DNA from: Sporosarcina ureae
GTDB taxonomy: Bacteria > Bacillota > Bacilli > Bacillales_A > Planococcaceae
Assembly: GCF_002101375.1 (NCBI RefSeq)
Contig: NZ_CP015207.1
Location: 1,096,001-1,160,000 of the forward strand
Direction of reading: 5' to 3'
Length of the DNA stretch: 64,000 nucleotides
The translations under genes were made by a program, and so were the position numbers. This document shows, one piece after another, positions 8,362 to 19,070 of the stretch; the first letter of the stretch is position 1, and each line of letters starts with the position of its first letter. The notes beneath the pieces are model-generated. The model searched no databases, was not told the origin of the DNA, and saw only the letters and a list, made by a program, of their open reading frames with translations.

Positions 8362-8676
8362 ATGAACCCTGAGCAAATGGAACGTTACTTAAAAACAATT
8401 GGGGATCAATCCCGATTACAATTGTTGAAAGCATTGGAGCAAAAGCCTTTATGCATTTGTGATTTAAATACTTTACTAGATGTATCACAACCTGCAATCA
8501 GTCAGCATATGCACAGACTAAAAAGTGATGAAATCGTACTGAATGAACGACGCGGACGCTGGGTATATTGGTCACTTAATAGCTCCCATCCCCGCTTCTT
8601 GTTATTACTGGAATTATTGAAACTATTACCGGTTCCTACTATTGAATGTAGCAAGGAGGAGAACCCATGCAAATAA
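8362..8676 (+). CDS. arsR: ArsR-family metalloid-responsive repressor
   Basis: This is a 104-residue winged-helix repressor. The metalloid-binding pair is Cys-Ile-Cys in PLCICDLN (residues 31-33), in the alpha-3 position typical of arsenic sensors. The recognition helix [13 protein letters not shown] follows, then the wing [11 protein letters not shown]. Two more Cys near the C-terminus (ECSKEENPC) could contribute. A good AAGGAG precedes the ATG. The last codons overlap the start of arsB by 10 bases, so both are co-transcribed from the self-regulated promoter at 8305. Confidence 0.93.
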   Translation: MNPEQMERYLKTIGDQSRLQLLKALEQKPLCICDLNTLLDVSQPAISQHMHRLKSDEIVLNERRGRWVYWSLNSSHPRFLLLLELLKLLPVPTIECSKEENPCK

Positions 8677-9959
8677 TACTAGCTTCTCTTATATTTCTAC
8701 TCACACTAGTCTTTGTTATTTGGCAGCCACGCAACCTATCTATCGGCTGGTCTGCCATCGCTGGGGCAGTTCTCGCTCTACTTGCGGGCGTTGTTAGTTT
8801 TACTGATGTCATCGACGTAACATCTATCGTATGGAATGCTACATTGACATTCGTCGCGCTGATTATCATTTCATTGATCCTCGATGAAATTGGATTTTTC
8901 GAGTGGTCTGCATTACATATGGCGCGCTTTGCAAAAGGAAGCGGCGTGCGAATGTTTTTACTAGTCATCCTACTTGGCGCCGGTGTGTCGGCTTTCTTTG
9001 CTAATGATGGGGCCGCATTAATACTCACTCCCATTGTCCTCGCAATGGTGCGTGCACTTGATTTCAAAGAAAAGATGATCTTGCCCTTTGTCATGGCGTC
9101 GGGATTCATTGCGGATACTACTTCCCTGCCACTTGTCGTTAGTAATCTCGTGAACATCGTCTCTGCCGATTTCTTCGGTATCGGTTTCGCTGAATACGCA
9201 AGCAGGATGATTATCCCAAACTTCTTCAGTCTCGGCGCAAGTATTCTCGTATTGTATATGTATTTCCGTAAATCTATACCGAAACGTTTTGATGAAAAGT
9301 TGTTGCGAACACCCGCCAGCGCGATACGGGACCATAAAATGTTCCGCATTTCCTGGGTAGTACTCGGCGTATTACTGTTCGGTTACTTTATAAGCGAATC
9401 ACTAGGTTTACCCGTCTCCTTCATCGCGGGTTCCATTGCGATCGTATTCTTGCTGATCGCGAGGACGAGCGAAGCGGTGCAGACTAAAACGGTCATCAAA
9501 GGAGCACCATGGGCTATTGTGTTCTTTTCCATCGGGATGTACGTAGTCGTCTATGGATTGCGCAATGCAGGATTGACGTCTATATTGACAGGCTTGATCG
9601 AGTGGACATCAAGTCATGGCTTGTATGTTGCAACGATTAGCATGGGCTTTATCGCAGCCATCCTGTCGTCAATCATGAATAACATGCCGACTGTGATGAT
9701 TGATGCGTTGGCAATCCAGGATGCCGCGGTTCCGCCTAATGTTCGGGAAGCTTTGATTTATGCGAATGTGATCGGATCTGATTTAGGTCCGAAGATGACA
9801 CCGATCGGATCGCTTGCGACGTTGCTTTGGTTGCATGTGCTATCGTTAAAAGGTGTGCGCATTTCATGGGGGTATTATTTTAAAGTAGGTGTTGTATTGA
9901 CCGTGCCTACACTTCTCATTACGTTGACGGGGTTATGGTGGTGGCTTTCAGTTTCTTAA
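8667..9959 (+). CDS. arsB: Arsenite efflux permease ArsB
   Basis: This is a 430-residue secondary transporter that exports arsenite or antimonite using the proton gradient. It is hydrophobic throughout, with about 11-12 membrane helices. The motif [17 protein letters not shown] (about residue 109) and the NNMPTVMI motif (about residue 345) are the two conserved ArsB/NhaD-type signatures. An AAGGAGG site lies inside the end of arsR. No arsC (arsenate reductase) or arsA lies nearby, so this operon alone handles trivalent metalloid. Confidence 0.95.
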   Translation: MQIILASLIFLLTLVFVIWQPRNLSIGWSAIAGAVLALLAGVVSFTDVIDVTSIVWNATLTFVALIIISLILDEIGFFEWSALHMARFAKGSGVRMFLLVILLGAGVSAFFANDGAALILTPIVLAMVRALDFKEKMILPFVMASGFIADTTSLPLVVSNLVNIVSADFFGIGFAEYASRMIIPNFFSLGASILVLYMYFRKSIPKRFDEKLLRTPASAIRDHKMFRISWVVLGVLLFGYFISESLGLPVSFIAGSIAIVFLLIARTSEAVQTKTVIKGAPWAIVFFSIGMYVVVYGLRNAGLTSILTGLIEWTSSHGLYVATISMGFIAAILSSIMNNMPTVMIDALAIQDAAVPPNVREALIYANVIGSDLGPKMTPIGSLATLLWLHVLSLKGVRISWGYYFKVGVVLTVPTLLITLTGLWWWLSVS

Positions 9960-10241
9960 AAAGGATAGTACCGACAGTTGGACAAGGAATATATTTGAAT
10001 CGGCTGCTTAAAAGCACTGGTTGGATGATCAGTAAATTACGGAGATGACAATCGTAGTACCTAAAATGGAATCTTCTGAAACATTTTTAAAAGAATGGTT
10101 CGCTGTATCTTCTCCGAGACACTTGATTGCGCCAAGACGAATATATTCCTCCTAACTGATTTTCCTTTTAATTTACACATTAGTTTCTGTCATAAAAATC
10201 CATTTATTCATTTTATACGGGTATAGATCATACGTTATTTT
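9960..10241. other. Intergenic region after arsB without recognised genes
   Basis: No gene was recognised. A 36-codon frame begins at the ATG near 10042 (MTIVVPKMESSETF...) and a second short frame precedes it, but neither has a convincing ribosome site or a family match. They could be remnants of a decayed gene. No clear terminator follows arsB. Confidence 0.5.
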
Positions 10242-10949
10242 TCACTTTTGACTAGTGCTTACATCGGCATAGGTTTTTATAAAAAAGCCTTCTGTTTTCG
10301 ACCATTCACAATACAGTATATTTTGAAGATGAACATGCCCTAGGCGTTCCATTTCAGCATAAAGCCACGCTTCCGTTTTGCCAATAAAGTCTAATACCTC
10401 CTTCTCAATTTGTCCCTCATCAATTAGTAGTACGCTCGGTTCTTCTTCTCGGTTCTCAAGATTAATATCTTGAACCGTCAAGGTTTTGTACTTGGCGTAT
10501 TGGTTAACTGAAATATTTCCTCCTGGCTCGATAAATAAGTCCCGTACTTCTCTTAGTGAAAAAATCCCTTGCATACGAAGCATCGTTCTCAACTGTTCCA
10601 TTTCCAATTGGTTTTTATCCATCAATTTTTTATTGATTTTACCATCATGGATCAGCTTGTCCGTTTCCCCTTTAATGAATATACGTAACGGATTAGAAAG
10701 GGTGACAAGTTTTTCAATGGCATAAATGGTAATCGCCCACACCACAACCGAAAATAAAAACAGTAAGATGGAGATCTTTTCATCGTAGAGGCTCTCTTCA
10801 AGAATTCCACCGAAAACAAGGAGATACACCACATCATACGGCGTCATTTGACTAAGATGTTTTTTCCCTAGTAGTCTTATGACAATCAGCAATGCCACTA
10901 AGCCGATTACAAGCTTTCCACCATTCAGTAAATAATCCAGCCTAAACAC
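10242..10949 (-). CDS. DUF421 (YetF-like) membrane protein
   Basis: This is a 235-residue protein with three N-terminal membrane helices (about residues 10-30, 38-55 and 60-80) and the family motif RLLGKKHLSQMTPYD. A cytosolic domain follows with the DUF421-type sequence LMDKNQLEMEQLRTMLRMQGIFSLREVR. The family is common in sporeformers and linked to spore or stress biology, but the activity is unknown. The start is uncertain: the GTG chosen sits directly against GGAG, too close for normal initiation, so a nearby alternative may be used. Its neighbours run in the opposite direction or are RNA genes. Confidence 0.85.
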   Translation of the reverse strand: MFRLDYLLNGGKLVIGLVALLIVIRLLGKKHLSQMTPYDVVYLLVFGGILEESLYDEKISILLFLFSVVVWAITIYAIEKLVTLSNPLRIFIKGETDKLIHDGKINKKLMDKNQLEMEQLRTMLRMQGIFSLREVRDLFIEPGGNISVNQYAKYKTLTVQDINLENREEEPSVLLIDEGQIEKEVLDFIGKTEAWLYAEMERLGHVHLQNILYCEWSKTEGFFIKTYADVSTSQK

Positions 10950-11243
10950 CTCCAGACTTATTCACAATTAATAAAAAAACAGTTAACTACTAAGCTAATC
11001 CGTCTAGAACTCTTCCCCTCCTGTTTCTATCAGCACTTACAGATAACATTCCCCGTTTGCATATTGAGCTAAACAAGGAAAGCCTGTTTGTCTCACTTAT
11101 GTAAGCGGAAGATCATCTTGATACTGTGGAATACCCATACGAGACTAAAGACTGCCAAGAGATATTTAACAATGAAGTTTAAAAGAAGGTCTATGCGGGG
11201 AAAATGTAGAATAGAAAGTCATGAGCAATAGAAATCCGAACAT
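10950..11243. other. Intergenic region between DUF421 gene and tRNA-Arg terminator
   Basis: About 290 bases contain no recognised gene, operator or strong hairpin. It must hold the promoter of the DUF421 gene at its left end, but no clear -35/-10 pair was assigned. Confidence 0.5.
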
Positions 11244-11291
11244 AAAAAAGCGTTTGAACATGATCGCAAAATGCGAACTGTTCAAACGCTT
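11244..11291 (-). terminator. Terminator of tRNA-Arg
   Basis: Read on the minus strand, AAGCGTTTGAACA pairs perfectly with TGTTCAAACGCTT around a longer loop and runs into six T. It lies directly downstream of the tRNA. Confidence 0.93.
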
Positions 11292-11299
11292 CACTATGA

Positions 11300-11371
11300 T
11301 GCCCTCGACGGGAGTCGAACCCATATTTCAAGCTTCGGAGGCTTGCGTGCTATCCATTGCACCACGAGGAC
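11300..11371 (-). tRNA. tRNA-Arg (anticodon CCG)
   Basis: It folds as a cloverleaf with acceptor GTCCTCG/CGAGGGC, an anticodon stem CAAGC/GCTTG and loop CTCCGAA, giving anticodon CCG (codon CGG). No CCA is encoded. It is a lone tRNA gene with its own terminator. Confidence 0.95.
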
Positions 11372-11500
11372 TAAACGTGTAGTATCAAGCTTTAACTATA
11401 ATTTACTCGACTACAGAAAAAAGCTTTTCTTCTGTAAGAGACATCTTCCATTATATCGTAGAATATAATGAAAAGCAATGTGTATTTTTAAGGCAAATGA

Positions 11501-11531
11501 TTTGACCTTTGTTGACCTTAATAGGTAAAAT
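11501..11531 (+). promoter_or_regulatory. clpP promoter with CtsR operator
   Basis: On the minus strand 11517-11501 reads GGTCAACAAAGGTCAAA, matching the CtsR heptad pair (A/G)GTCAAANAN(A/G)GTCAAA with one mismatch. On the plus strand TTGACC (11502-11507) and TAAAAT (11526-11531) form an 18-base-spaced promoter, so CtsR would cover the -35 region. A second TTGACC at 11512 could use a later -10. Confidence 0.8.
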
Positions 11532-11603
11532 ACAGTTATAGTTGAAATACGAAATGATTTCAACGGAACGAATATTATGAAGTGATAAAAGGAGGAAGTC
11601 TAA

Positions 11604-12200
11604 TTGAATCTAATTCCTACAGTTATTGAACAAACAAACCGTGGTGAGCGAGCGTACGACATCTACTCTCGTCTATTGAAAGATCGTATTATCATGCTCG
11701 GGAGCGGCATTGACGACAACGTGGCAAACTCTATCGTTGCACAATTGCTATTCTTGGAAGCTGAAGATCCAGAAAAAGATATCTCCATTTACATTAACAG
11801 CCCAGGTGGAAGTATCACAGCAGGTATGGCAATCTACGATACAATGCAATATATCAAACCAGACATCCGCACAATCTGTGTAGGGATGGCAGCATCTATG
11901 GGTGCATTTTTGCTGACAGCTGGTACAGAAGGTAAACGTTACGCTTTGCCAAACGCAGAAGTAATGATTCACCAACCACTAGGTGGCGCACAAGGTCAGG
12001 CAACTGAGATCGAAATTGCTGCAAAACGCATCTTGCACCTACGTGAAAAACTAAACCAAATCCTTTCAGATCGCACAGGTCAGCCAATCGACGTCATCGC
12101 AAAAGATACAGACCGCGATAACTTCATGACTGCCGAACGCGCTAAAGAATACGGCCTAATCGACCACGTTCTAGAACGCAACGAAATCGAAAAGAAATAA
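11604..12200 (+). CDS. clpP: ATP-dependent Clp protease proteolytic subunit ClpP
   Basis: This is the serine peptidase core that degrades substrates fed by ClpC, ClpX or ClpE. It has 198 residues, the normal length, with the catalytic triad Ser98 (MAASMGAF), His123 (MIHQPLGG) and Asp172 (DTDRDNF). The start is TTG, placed by AAGGAGG upstream. It is monocistronic, with a terminator at 12209. A CtsR box in its promoter indicates heat and protein-stress induction. Confidence 0.98.
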   Translation: MNLIPTVIEQTNRGERAYDIYSRLLKDRIIMLGSGIDDNVANSIVAQLLFLEAEDPEKDISIYINSPGGSITAGMAIYDTMQYIKPDIRTICVGMAASMGAFLLTAGTEGKRYALPNAEVMIHQPLGGAQGQATEIEIAAKRILHLREKLNQILSDRTGQPIDVIAKDTDRDNFMTAERAKEYGLIDHVLERNEIEKK

Positions 12201-12208
12201 TAACCATA

Positions 12209-12250
12209 GGTTGTCCGGAATGCCAAATGGTCTTCCGTGACAACCTTTTT
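12209..12250 (+). terminator. Terminator of clpP
   Basis: GGTTGTC pairs with GACAACC, with an inner GGAA/TTCC stem, and is followed by five T. Confidence 0.9.
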
Positions 12251-12343
12251 ATTTTGTATTCTTATATGGATTTGGGTTTAGGATTAATCTTTACCAAACA
12301 AATGTACCGGCTTTCTAACTCCAGAAAGAAACGTAAACTAGGT

Positions 12344-12464
12344 GATCTGTGTTTTAGGCGGCGACTCCCGCGGGAAAAGCATGAGCCTTGAGACCCCGCA
12401 GGAACGCAGTGACGAGGAGGCTCAAGCCATGCCCGCAGGAAAGCGTCCGCCTAAAACGCAGATC
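12344..12464. repeat. 121-bp palindromic intergenic element
   Basis: The ends GATCTGTGTTTTAGGCGG (12344-12361) and CCGCCTAAAACGCAGATC (12447-12464) are complementary over 18 bases with one mismatch. The interior is GC-rich, unlike the flanks, and contains further complementary parts (CCCGCGGG, GAGCCTTGAG with CTCAAGCC, TGCCCGCAGG). It looks like a dispersed structured element of the type often seen in Bacillales intergenic regions (a GGCGACTCCCGCGGGAAAAG-like core). No gene was recognised in it. Confidence 0.75.
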
Positions 12465-12539
12465 AACGGCTTCCCTCACTAAGCCAAAAACAAAAAAAGA
12501 TGACGAAACCCCACAAGGTCATCGCCACCCCTATTCAAC

Positions 12540-12797
12540 TTACTGCTCATCTTCCACAATCTCAGCCAAATTCTGAAGAGCCAAATCTTCATCAATCCCG
12601 TCTGTAATCAACGTGATCTCCGTCCCCTTCGCAATCGCCAAACTCATAATCCCCATGATACTCTTCGCATTCACCTGACGATTATCCTTCTTCAAATAAA
12701 TATCAGCCGTATACTTATTGGCCTCCTGTACAAATAATGCCGCCTGCCTCGCTTGCAAACCAGGTTTAATTCCTACTTTCACTGTTTTTTCTACCAT
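12540..12797 (-). CDS. crh: Catabolite repression HPr-like protein Crh
   Basis: This 85-residue HPr paralogue acts only in regulation: phosphorylated by HprK at Ser46, it serves as a CcpA co-repressor. Residue 15 is Gln (KPGLQARQ) in place of the HPr phosphocarrier His15, which marks Crh rather than HPr. Ser46 lies in NAKSIMG. In B. subtilis Crh also affects methylglyoxal synthase and GlmR; mgsA and glmR are both in this window. It is the last gene of the whiA-glmR-rapZ cluster. Confidence 0.95.
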   Translation of the reverse strand: MVEKTVKVGIKPGLQARQAALFVQEANKYTADIYLKKDNRQVNAKSIMGIMSLAIAKGTEITLITDGIDEDLALQNLAEIVEDEQ

Positions 12798-12845
12798 ATT
12801 GTGTGCTCCTTTTCTTCCTCTTCTTAAGAAGGATCTACTAATAAT

Positions 12846-13772
12846 TTACCGTAATCGATCTGCGATTTCTTCAATCTTACGCAAACGATGATTGACACCC
12901 GATTTACTAACCGGAGTACCCGTTACCAGCTCGCCTAGCTCTTTTAGCGTCACATCTTGATGAGTAACACGTAATTGAGCAATCTCTTGCAGACGTTCCG
13001 GTAATTGATCTAACCCAATCGTGCGCTCAATCAACTTAATATTTTCTACTTGCCTTTGTGCCGCGCCGATCGTTTTATTCAGATTCGCGGTTTCACAATT
13101 CACTAACCGATTCACACTGTTGCGCATATCCCGCATGATCCGCACATCCTCAAACTTCATAAGGGATACATGTGCACCGATGATGCCTAAGAAATCGGAT
13201 ATTTTTTCTGCTTCTTTTAGATACGCGATAAATCCTTTTTTACGTTCAATAGATTTTGCGTTCAAATGAAAATGGTTCATCAACTCAACAAGTGATTGAC
13301 TATGTTCTTGATAGCTCGAGAAGACTTCCAAGTGATAAGAAGACGTCTCCGGGTTATTAACGGAACCTCCTGCCAGGAAAGCTCCCCGTAAGTATGCGCG
13401 TGCACAGCAGTCTTTTTCAATGAGCTGTGGATCGATCGTATTAATCATTTGGAAGTCATGCGTCATGATGGATAGTTCCTCCAACAAGTGCTTGGCTCCA
13501 TCACGAATCCGGCAAATATAGACATTATTTTTCTTTAAACGCATTTTTTTGCGTACAAGCAATTCCACTTTATATGGATATAACGCCTTCACATTTGAAT
13601 ACAGACGACGCGCAATAGAGGCATTTTCCGTTTGAACATCCAGACTAAGTTGTTTATTTGAAAAAGACATAACACCATTCATCCGTATGAATGCCGCAAT
13701 TTCTGCTTTCGTACAGCAATCATCCGTCTCAATCTGCGTCAGTTCTTTTTTCGTTTTAGATGCAAAAGACAT
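12846..13772 (-). CDS. whiA: WhiA-type DNA-binding protein
   Basis: This 308-residue protein combines a degenerate LAGLIDADG homing-endonuclease fold (about residues 1-190, with the motif [20 protein letters not shown]) and a C-terminal HTH (TLKELGELV...[14 protein letters not shown]). In Firmicutes it influences cell division and chromosome segregation. A strong GAGGGGG site precedes the ATG. It sits in the conserved order rapZ-glmR-whiA-crh. Confidence 0.95.
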   Translation of the reverse strand: MSFASKTKKELTQIETDDCCTKAEIAAFIRMNGVMSFSNKQLSLDVQTENASIARRLYSNVKALYPYKVELLVRKKMRLKKNNVYICRIRDGAKHLLEELSIMTHDFQMINTIDPQLIEKDCCARAYLRGAFLAGGSVNNPETSSYHLEVFSSYQEHSQSLVELMNHFHLNAKSIERKKGFIAYLKEAEKISDFLGIIGAHVSLMKFEDVRIMRDMRNSVNRLVNCETANLNKTIGAAQRQVENIKLIERTIGLDQLPERLQEIAQLRVTHQDVTLKELGELVTGTPVSKSGVNHRLRKIEEIADRLR

Positions 13773-13813
13773 GATATTCCCCCTCTTCGGCGATTTTCAT
13801 ATCTATCCGCCTT

Positions 13814-14782
13814 CTACGTTCTCTCTATATAACGCATCAACATATCTGACACTTCCATCGTTTTATGCATAATCGTCCCATCGTTAATGGTCGCGATCTC
13901 TTGTACAAATACCTCAGGCACTAGTGCTTGTAGCATCTCCAAATCATTCTCCACAAGCCAAGGCTCTTCATTTTCACTGAGGTTATGCACACGTCTGAAC
14001 GCTTCTGCATTATTCACTAGAACTGCATCGAGAAATGGTTCTCCCGCATGATCATAGAGCGCCTGAACATGCTCAGAAGCAGTATAGCGATACGTTTCGC
14101 CACGTTGTGTAGTTAAATTTCCGACATAAACCTTTTTTGCAGCACTTTCAAGGATTGCTTCGCGGATATCCTGCACTAAAAGTGTTGGCAAAGTACTAGT
14201 ATACAAGCTTCCCGGTCCAAATACGATTAAATCTGCATTTTTTATCGTATCGGCTGTTTCCGGTAATGGTTTTACATCTTGAGGCGTGATGAAAACGTTA
14301 CGGATTTTCCTTCCATAGAGAGGAATTTTCGATTCGCCTGTAATGATTGAACCATCTTCAAGCTCGGCATGCAAGGTAATTCGCTGATTTGCTGCAGGTA
14401 ATACTGTTCCTTTAATATTCAGAACAACGCCCATCTGCTCGACTGCACGAGCGAAATCGCCTGTAATAGTTGTTAAGGCCGTAAGCATCAAATTCCCAAG
14501 AGAATGTCCCTTCAATCCATCAGATCCTTCAAAGCGATGCTGAAACATCTTCTCGATCATTGGCTCAACATCTGAAAGCGCTGCCATAACCTGTCTTATA
14601 TCTCCAGGCGGCGGGACGTTATACTGATCGAATAAACGACCTGAACTTCCTCCATCATCCGCCACCGTCACAATAGCTGTCAATTCGATCGGATACCGTT
14701 TTAACCCCCGAAGGATATTAGATAACCCTGTGCCGCCTCCAAATACAACAACACTTTTCATCGTAGTGGATTGCATATTCAT
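13814..14782 (-). CDS. glmR: Gluconeogenesis factor GlmR (YvcK)
   Basis: This is a 322-residue CofD-fold protein that binds UDP-GlcNAc and, in B. subtilis, stimulates GlmS to route carbon into cell wall precursors. The nucleotide-sugar site starts with VVFGGGTGLSNILRGLK (near residue 10), followed by DDGGSSGRL and GDIRQ, then GHSLGNL, and later GPGSLYTS. The start is taken at ATG 14782, one base after the rapZ stop and preceded by AAAGGG. A longer frame into rapZ exists but would overlap it by over 100 bases. Localisation is cytosolic. Confidence 0.93.
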   Translation of the reverse strand: MNMQSTTMKSVVVFGGGTGLSNILRGLKRYPIELTAIVTVADDGGSSGRLFDQYNVPPPGDIRQVMAALSDVEPMIEKMFQHRFEGSDGLKGHSLGNLMLTALTTITGDFARAVEQMGVVLNIKGTVLPAANQRITLHAELEDGSIITGESKIPLYGRKIRNVFITPQDVKPLPETADTIKNADLIVFGPGSLYTSTLPTLLVQDIREAILESAAKKVYVGNLTTQRGETYRYTASEHVQALYDHAGEPFLDAVLVNNAEAFRRVHNLSENEEPWLVENDLEMLQALVPEVFVQEIATINDGTIMHKTMEVSDMLMRYIERT

Positions 14783-14783
14783 G

Positions 14784-15671
14784 TCAACCCTTTCTTTTTT
14801 CAACATCCCGGTGCGATACATGTGTTGGATAATCGCCTTTAAAAACGCCTGTAAAGTACTCAGCCAGTGTAACAGAACGATGTTGCCCACCTGTACACCC
14901 GAACGCTATAACTGCCTGACCTTTTCCCTCTTGTTTATATTGTGGAATTAAGAATTTGAATAAGTCCGTTAGTTTTTCAATTAATTCTTTCGTATCCGCC
15001 CATTTCAATACGTAATCCGATACTTCATGATTCAAACCTGTCAACGGGCGCAATTCTTCCAGATAAAACGGATTTGGTAAAAACCGAACGTCAAATACTA
15101 CATCTGCATCAATCGGCATACCATGCTTGAATCCAAATGATACAAAGTTCAAAGTGAAGTTCGGTTCACCTGCTTCAGAAAACTCACGTGTGATTTTTTC
15201 CCGTAATTGCTTGGGCTTTAATTTCGATGTATCAATAATAGAACGTGAAAGTCCTTTTATTTCAGTCAGCAAATGACGTTCTTTTCGAATCCCTTCGAGT
15301 AACACGCCACCTTCAGATAACGGGTGTGATCTACGTGTTTCTTTATAACGTTTCACTAGTGCTTCGTCATCTGAATCTAGGAATAACAAACTTGTTTTGA
15401 CATCTTCCATCTTGAATAATCCTTCGAGTGCGGTAATCATAGAATCAAATAAACTTCCTCCGCGCGTATCCATCACTGCGGCAATACGTCTCATTTGATT
15501 ATCCGACTTCATCATCAAATCGAGGAATGTTACAAATAGTTCGGGCGGCAAGTTGTCGATGCAATAGAATCCCATGTCTTCAAAGCATTGCATAGCGACG
15601 GTCTTGCCTGCACCTGACATCCCCGTAATAATTACCACTTCATATTCATTTACCACTTGTGGTTGATCCAT
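14784..15671 (-). CDS. rapZ: RNase adapter / nucleotide-binding protein RapZ (YvcJ)
   Basis: This 295-residue GTPase/ATPase has a P-loop GMSGAGKT at residues 17-24. The C-terminal domain has the RapZ signature [25 protein letters not shown] and the end motif [10 protein letters not shown]. In enterobacteria RapZ controls glmS mRNA decay; in Bacillus its role is less clear but it is tied to glmR. Its ribosome site (AAGGTGA) lies in the last codons of yvcI, five bases away. Confidence 0.94.
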   Translation of the reverse strand: MDQPQVVNEYEVVIITGMSGAGKTVAMQCFEDMGFYCIDNLPPELFVTFLDLMMKSDNQMRRIAAVMDTRGGSLFDSMITALEGLFKMEDVKTSLLFLDSDDEALVKRYKETRRSHPLSEGGVLLEGIRKERHLLTEIKGLSRSIIDTSKLKPKQLREKITREFSEAGEPNFTLNFVSFGFKHGMPIDADVVFDVRFLPNPFYLEELRPLTGLNHEVSDYVLKWADTKELIEKLTDLFKFLIPQYKQEGKGQAVIAFGCTGGQHRSVTLAEYFTGVFKGDYPTHVSHRDVEKRKG

Positions 15672-15676
15672 AAATG

Positions 15677-16153
15677 TTATTCACCTTCCATTGATTGTTG
15701 AAGTGATTCCCGCAAGAAGCGGAATTGCTCTGTATAATAGAATGTTCCATACTGCATACCTTTCTGACTCACCGCAAAGAGCAGATTCTTGCGATCACCT
15801 TCCGCCATGGGTAGTGTATGCAAACTTTCTAGCGGATGCCATTCTAGTTCACCTTCAATGGTGGTCTTCATCAATTCTCCGGAATAATCATGTGCGACAA
15901 ATGTGAAGAGTAACCATTCGTCTACTAATTCTTTTCCCTCATCATCCATAATCATCATCGTATATATGCCTTTTATATGTGGCGCAATCGCCTGCGCACC
16001 GGTTTCTTCGAGAAATTCACGAGTAGCCGCTTCATAGACTGACTCACCTTCGTCGATTTTTCCTCCCGGCGCCACATACCATCCACGCCTCGGCTTTTTT
16101 AGTAATAGGACTTGACCGTCTTTCACCATGAGCAAGTTAGCAATTTTTTGCAT
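15677..16153 (-). CDS. yvcI: NUDIX hydrolase (YvcI-like, MutT/8-oxo-dGTP type)
   Basis: This 158-residue nucleotide pyrophosphatase has a full Nudix box beginning GGKIDEGES and running through REFLEETGA, with the Glu residues that bind Mg. The upstream extension to 16234 has no ribosome site; GGGG nine bases before the ATG at 16153 supports this start. The substrate is unknown. It begins the yvcI-rapZ-glmR-whiA-crh run, next to trxB. Confidence 0.9.
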   Translation of the reverse strand: MQKIANLLMVKDGQVLLLKKPRRGWYVAPGGKIDEGESVYEAATREFLEETGAQAIAPHIKGIYTMMIMDDEGKELVDEWLLFTFVAHDYSGELMKTTIEGELEWHPLESLHTLPMAEGDRKNLLFAVSQKGMQYGTFYYTEQFRFLRESLQQSMEGE

Positions 16154-16357
16154 ATGTTGTTCCCCACTTTTCAAGTATGTATGTATAGTATACAATGCTT
16201 TCATTGAAAACGAAAAAAAAAGACGGCTATTCACGGAAGTTTATACCGTAAATAGCCACAAAGTTGCTATATTATGAAAGGGGTGTCTTTCTTCTACCTA
16301 TTATCCCCCTTTTATATTGCAGAACGTTTACAGACACATTACAAGTTCATCACCTGT

Positions 16358-17326
<969 letters not shown>

Positions 17327-17458
17327 TCAAAATATGCACCCTTTGGTGTCATTCACTTCACCAAAGATTTCATCTGACTGGCAGATAAAACTATCGCTAT
17401 ATAAAATCGTACGAGAATTACACTCGAATTTCAACTTAAATGCAACATCTACAAGTAG

Positions 17459-18982
17459 TTATTCTTTTGTATAAGGCAGAAATTGAAGCAGTTCCTGAAT
17501 ATACTTGGATAGCGTTGTAACGGATACACTATAGTTTTCAGCTATAGACTTCTTTGTCACTTTTTCGTCATGTGAAGATTGGAACATATAATCTGCAGCA
17601 GCAGCAATTGCTTGCACATTACTGAACATATATTTCTGTTCAAGCGCATTTTCACATAGCGTGAACCACATTTGAAAGAATTGTACACTTCGCTCATCAA
17701 GCGGTTTATATTCTTCATACAATAGATCACAAATAGCCAGCGCTTTTTTCAAAGCTTTTTCAAATGGATTAGTCACTTTGAATGAATAGTTCAGGCTGTG
17801 TGCTAAAAACAATTGTTCCGCAGCAGTCAATTTTTCAACATCTATATAGCCGGGATGTGAAAGGATTTCCTGTAAGTGTGACGACTTTCCTACTAAATAC
17901 AAACCGAACATTCGCTCACTGCGATAAGGGTTCGAAATCTTTTCGATCAAGAACGGAACATCCTCTTCGTAAGAATCTATGTCCAATTCTTCATCCAATG
18001 ACTTCCAAGGTTCGAATCCTTCTTTGGTAGGGTCCAATTTCAACAAGGCTTCATTTGCCTGTTCCGCGACTTTTCGGTGACCCGTAAAATATGCAGCATT
18101 AGCTAGCCAGAAGTAGTATCCGACATCTCCTTCAAATCCGCGTTTTTGCAGACTACGAAGCCAGTGGTACGCTTCTTCATAACGACCTGTCAACGCAAAT
18201 GTCGCACCTAATTTATAGCGCTGTTCGAATTGATAGGGTTTGATCTTCGACAACAGCTCCATCATACTATTCAGACGCTTTTCATCCCGATTGTAATAAA
18301 AGAACACCGCCAAGTTACACAGCGCATGGATATTGCCTTTTTCTTCACGTAAGACATTGTACAGAATATCTTCCGCATGTTTCTCTTTACCAATATAAAA
18401 ATACGCAAGAGCCAAATTATTATGAACCGCCCACGTTTTTGGATAATCCACTAATAAATCCTCAAGCACTTCAATGGCGTCTTCAAAATCCCCTTGCTCC
18501 ATCATGCGACGCGCTTTTTCTTGCCGAAATATGACTTCCCCATCGAGCTGTTCGCCTTCTTCAACGAACATTTCTTCTTGATCCGCGAATTCAGAGATTT
18601 CATGGGCTTCTTCCACAAATACGCCATCTGGTGCTATAGCAACATATTTCAATGCATACTGCTTCGCTTCACGCAGTAGACCGAGATGTGCATGAACTTC
18701 CGCTAAATAGAAAGTCGTCTCTTCATTGTTTGGATCCAGGTCATCAGCTGTTTGTAGAAGTTCATAGGCATCTTCAAAGCGGCCGACTTCCATTATAAAC
18801 ACACCGTATTCCATATGTGTCAGTGCGTCATCTGGATTCAAATCCAATGCACGTTTATAATATTTTTCCGCATCCGAAAATTGTTCACGCTGCATAGCTT
18901 GCATCGCGCGTTTACGATAAAAATCACCGTCAGGAAGGAATGATATAATTTTATCTTTTATAAAACGTTGGTTGTTTTTCAA
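17459..18982 (-). CDS. Tetratricopeptide repeat protein (YvcD-like)
   Basis: This is a 507-residue cytosolic protein. TPR units begin at residue 24 (AMQREQFSDAEKYYKRALDLNPDD) and continue to about 330, with the Asn-Asn-Leu-Ala pattern in a second set near 195. The last 60 residues contain a helix-turn-helix-like stretch (KKSIAENYSVSVTTLSKYIQEL). It is likely a scaffold for protein contacts; no partner is known. The combination of TPRs and a terminal HTH is noteworthy. Confidence 0.85.
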   Translation of the reverse strand: MKNNQRFIKDKIISFLPDGDFYRKRAMQAMQREQFSDAEKYYKRALDLNPDDALTHMEYGVFIMEVGRFEDAYELLQTADDLDPNNEETTFYLAEVHAHLGLLREAKQYALKYVAIAPDGVFVEEAHEISEFADQEEMFVEEGEQLDGEVIFRQEKARRMMEQGDFEDAIEVLEDLLVDYPKTWAVHNNLALAYFYIGKEKHAEDILYNVLREEKGNIHALCNLAVFFYYNRDEKRLNSMMELLSKIKPYQFEQRYKLGATFALTGRYEEAYHWLRSLQKRGFEGDVGYYFWLANAAYFTGHRKVAEQANEALLKLDPTKEGFEPWKSLDEELDIDSYEEDVPFLIEKISNPYRSERMFGLYLVGKSSHLQEILSHPGYIDVEKLTAAEQLFLAHSLNYSFKVTNPFEKALKKALAICDLLYEEYKPLDERSVQFFQMWFTLCENALEQKYMFSNVQAIAAAADYMFQSSHDEKVTKKSIAENYSVSVTTLSKYIQELLQFLPYTKE

Positions 18983-19070
18983 TCGAACTCCTCCGAAAAA
19001 GTAAGAGGAACGTACTTGACGTCCCCCTGCAATGTATCCTCTAGTATATCACAACTACATGATCCGTCAT

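Noticed and set aside
14783..14890. N-terminal extension of glmR into rapZ
   Set aside because: It would overlap rapZ by over 100 bases and has no ribosome site; the ATG at 14782 has one and gives the family N-terminus.
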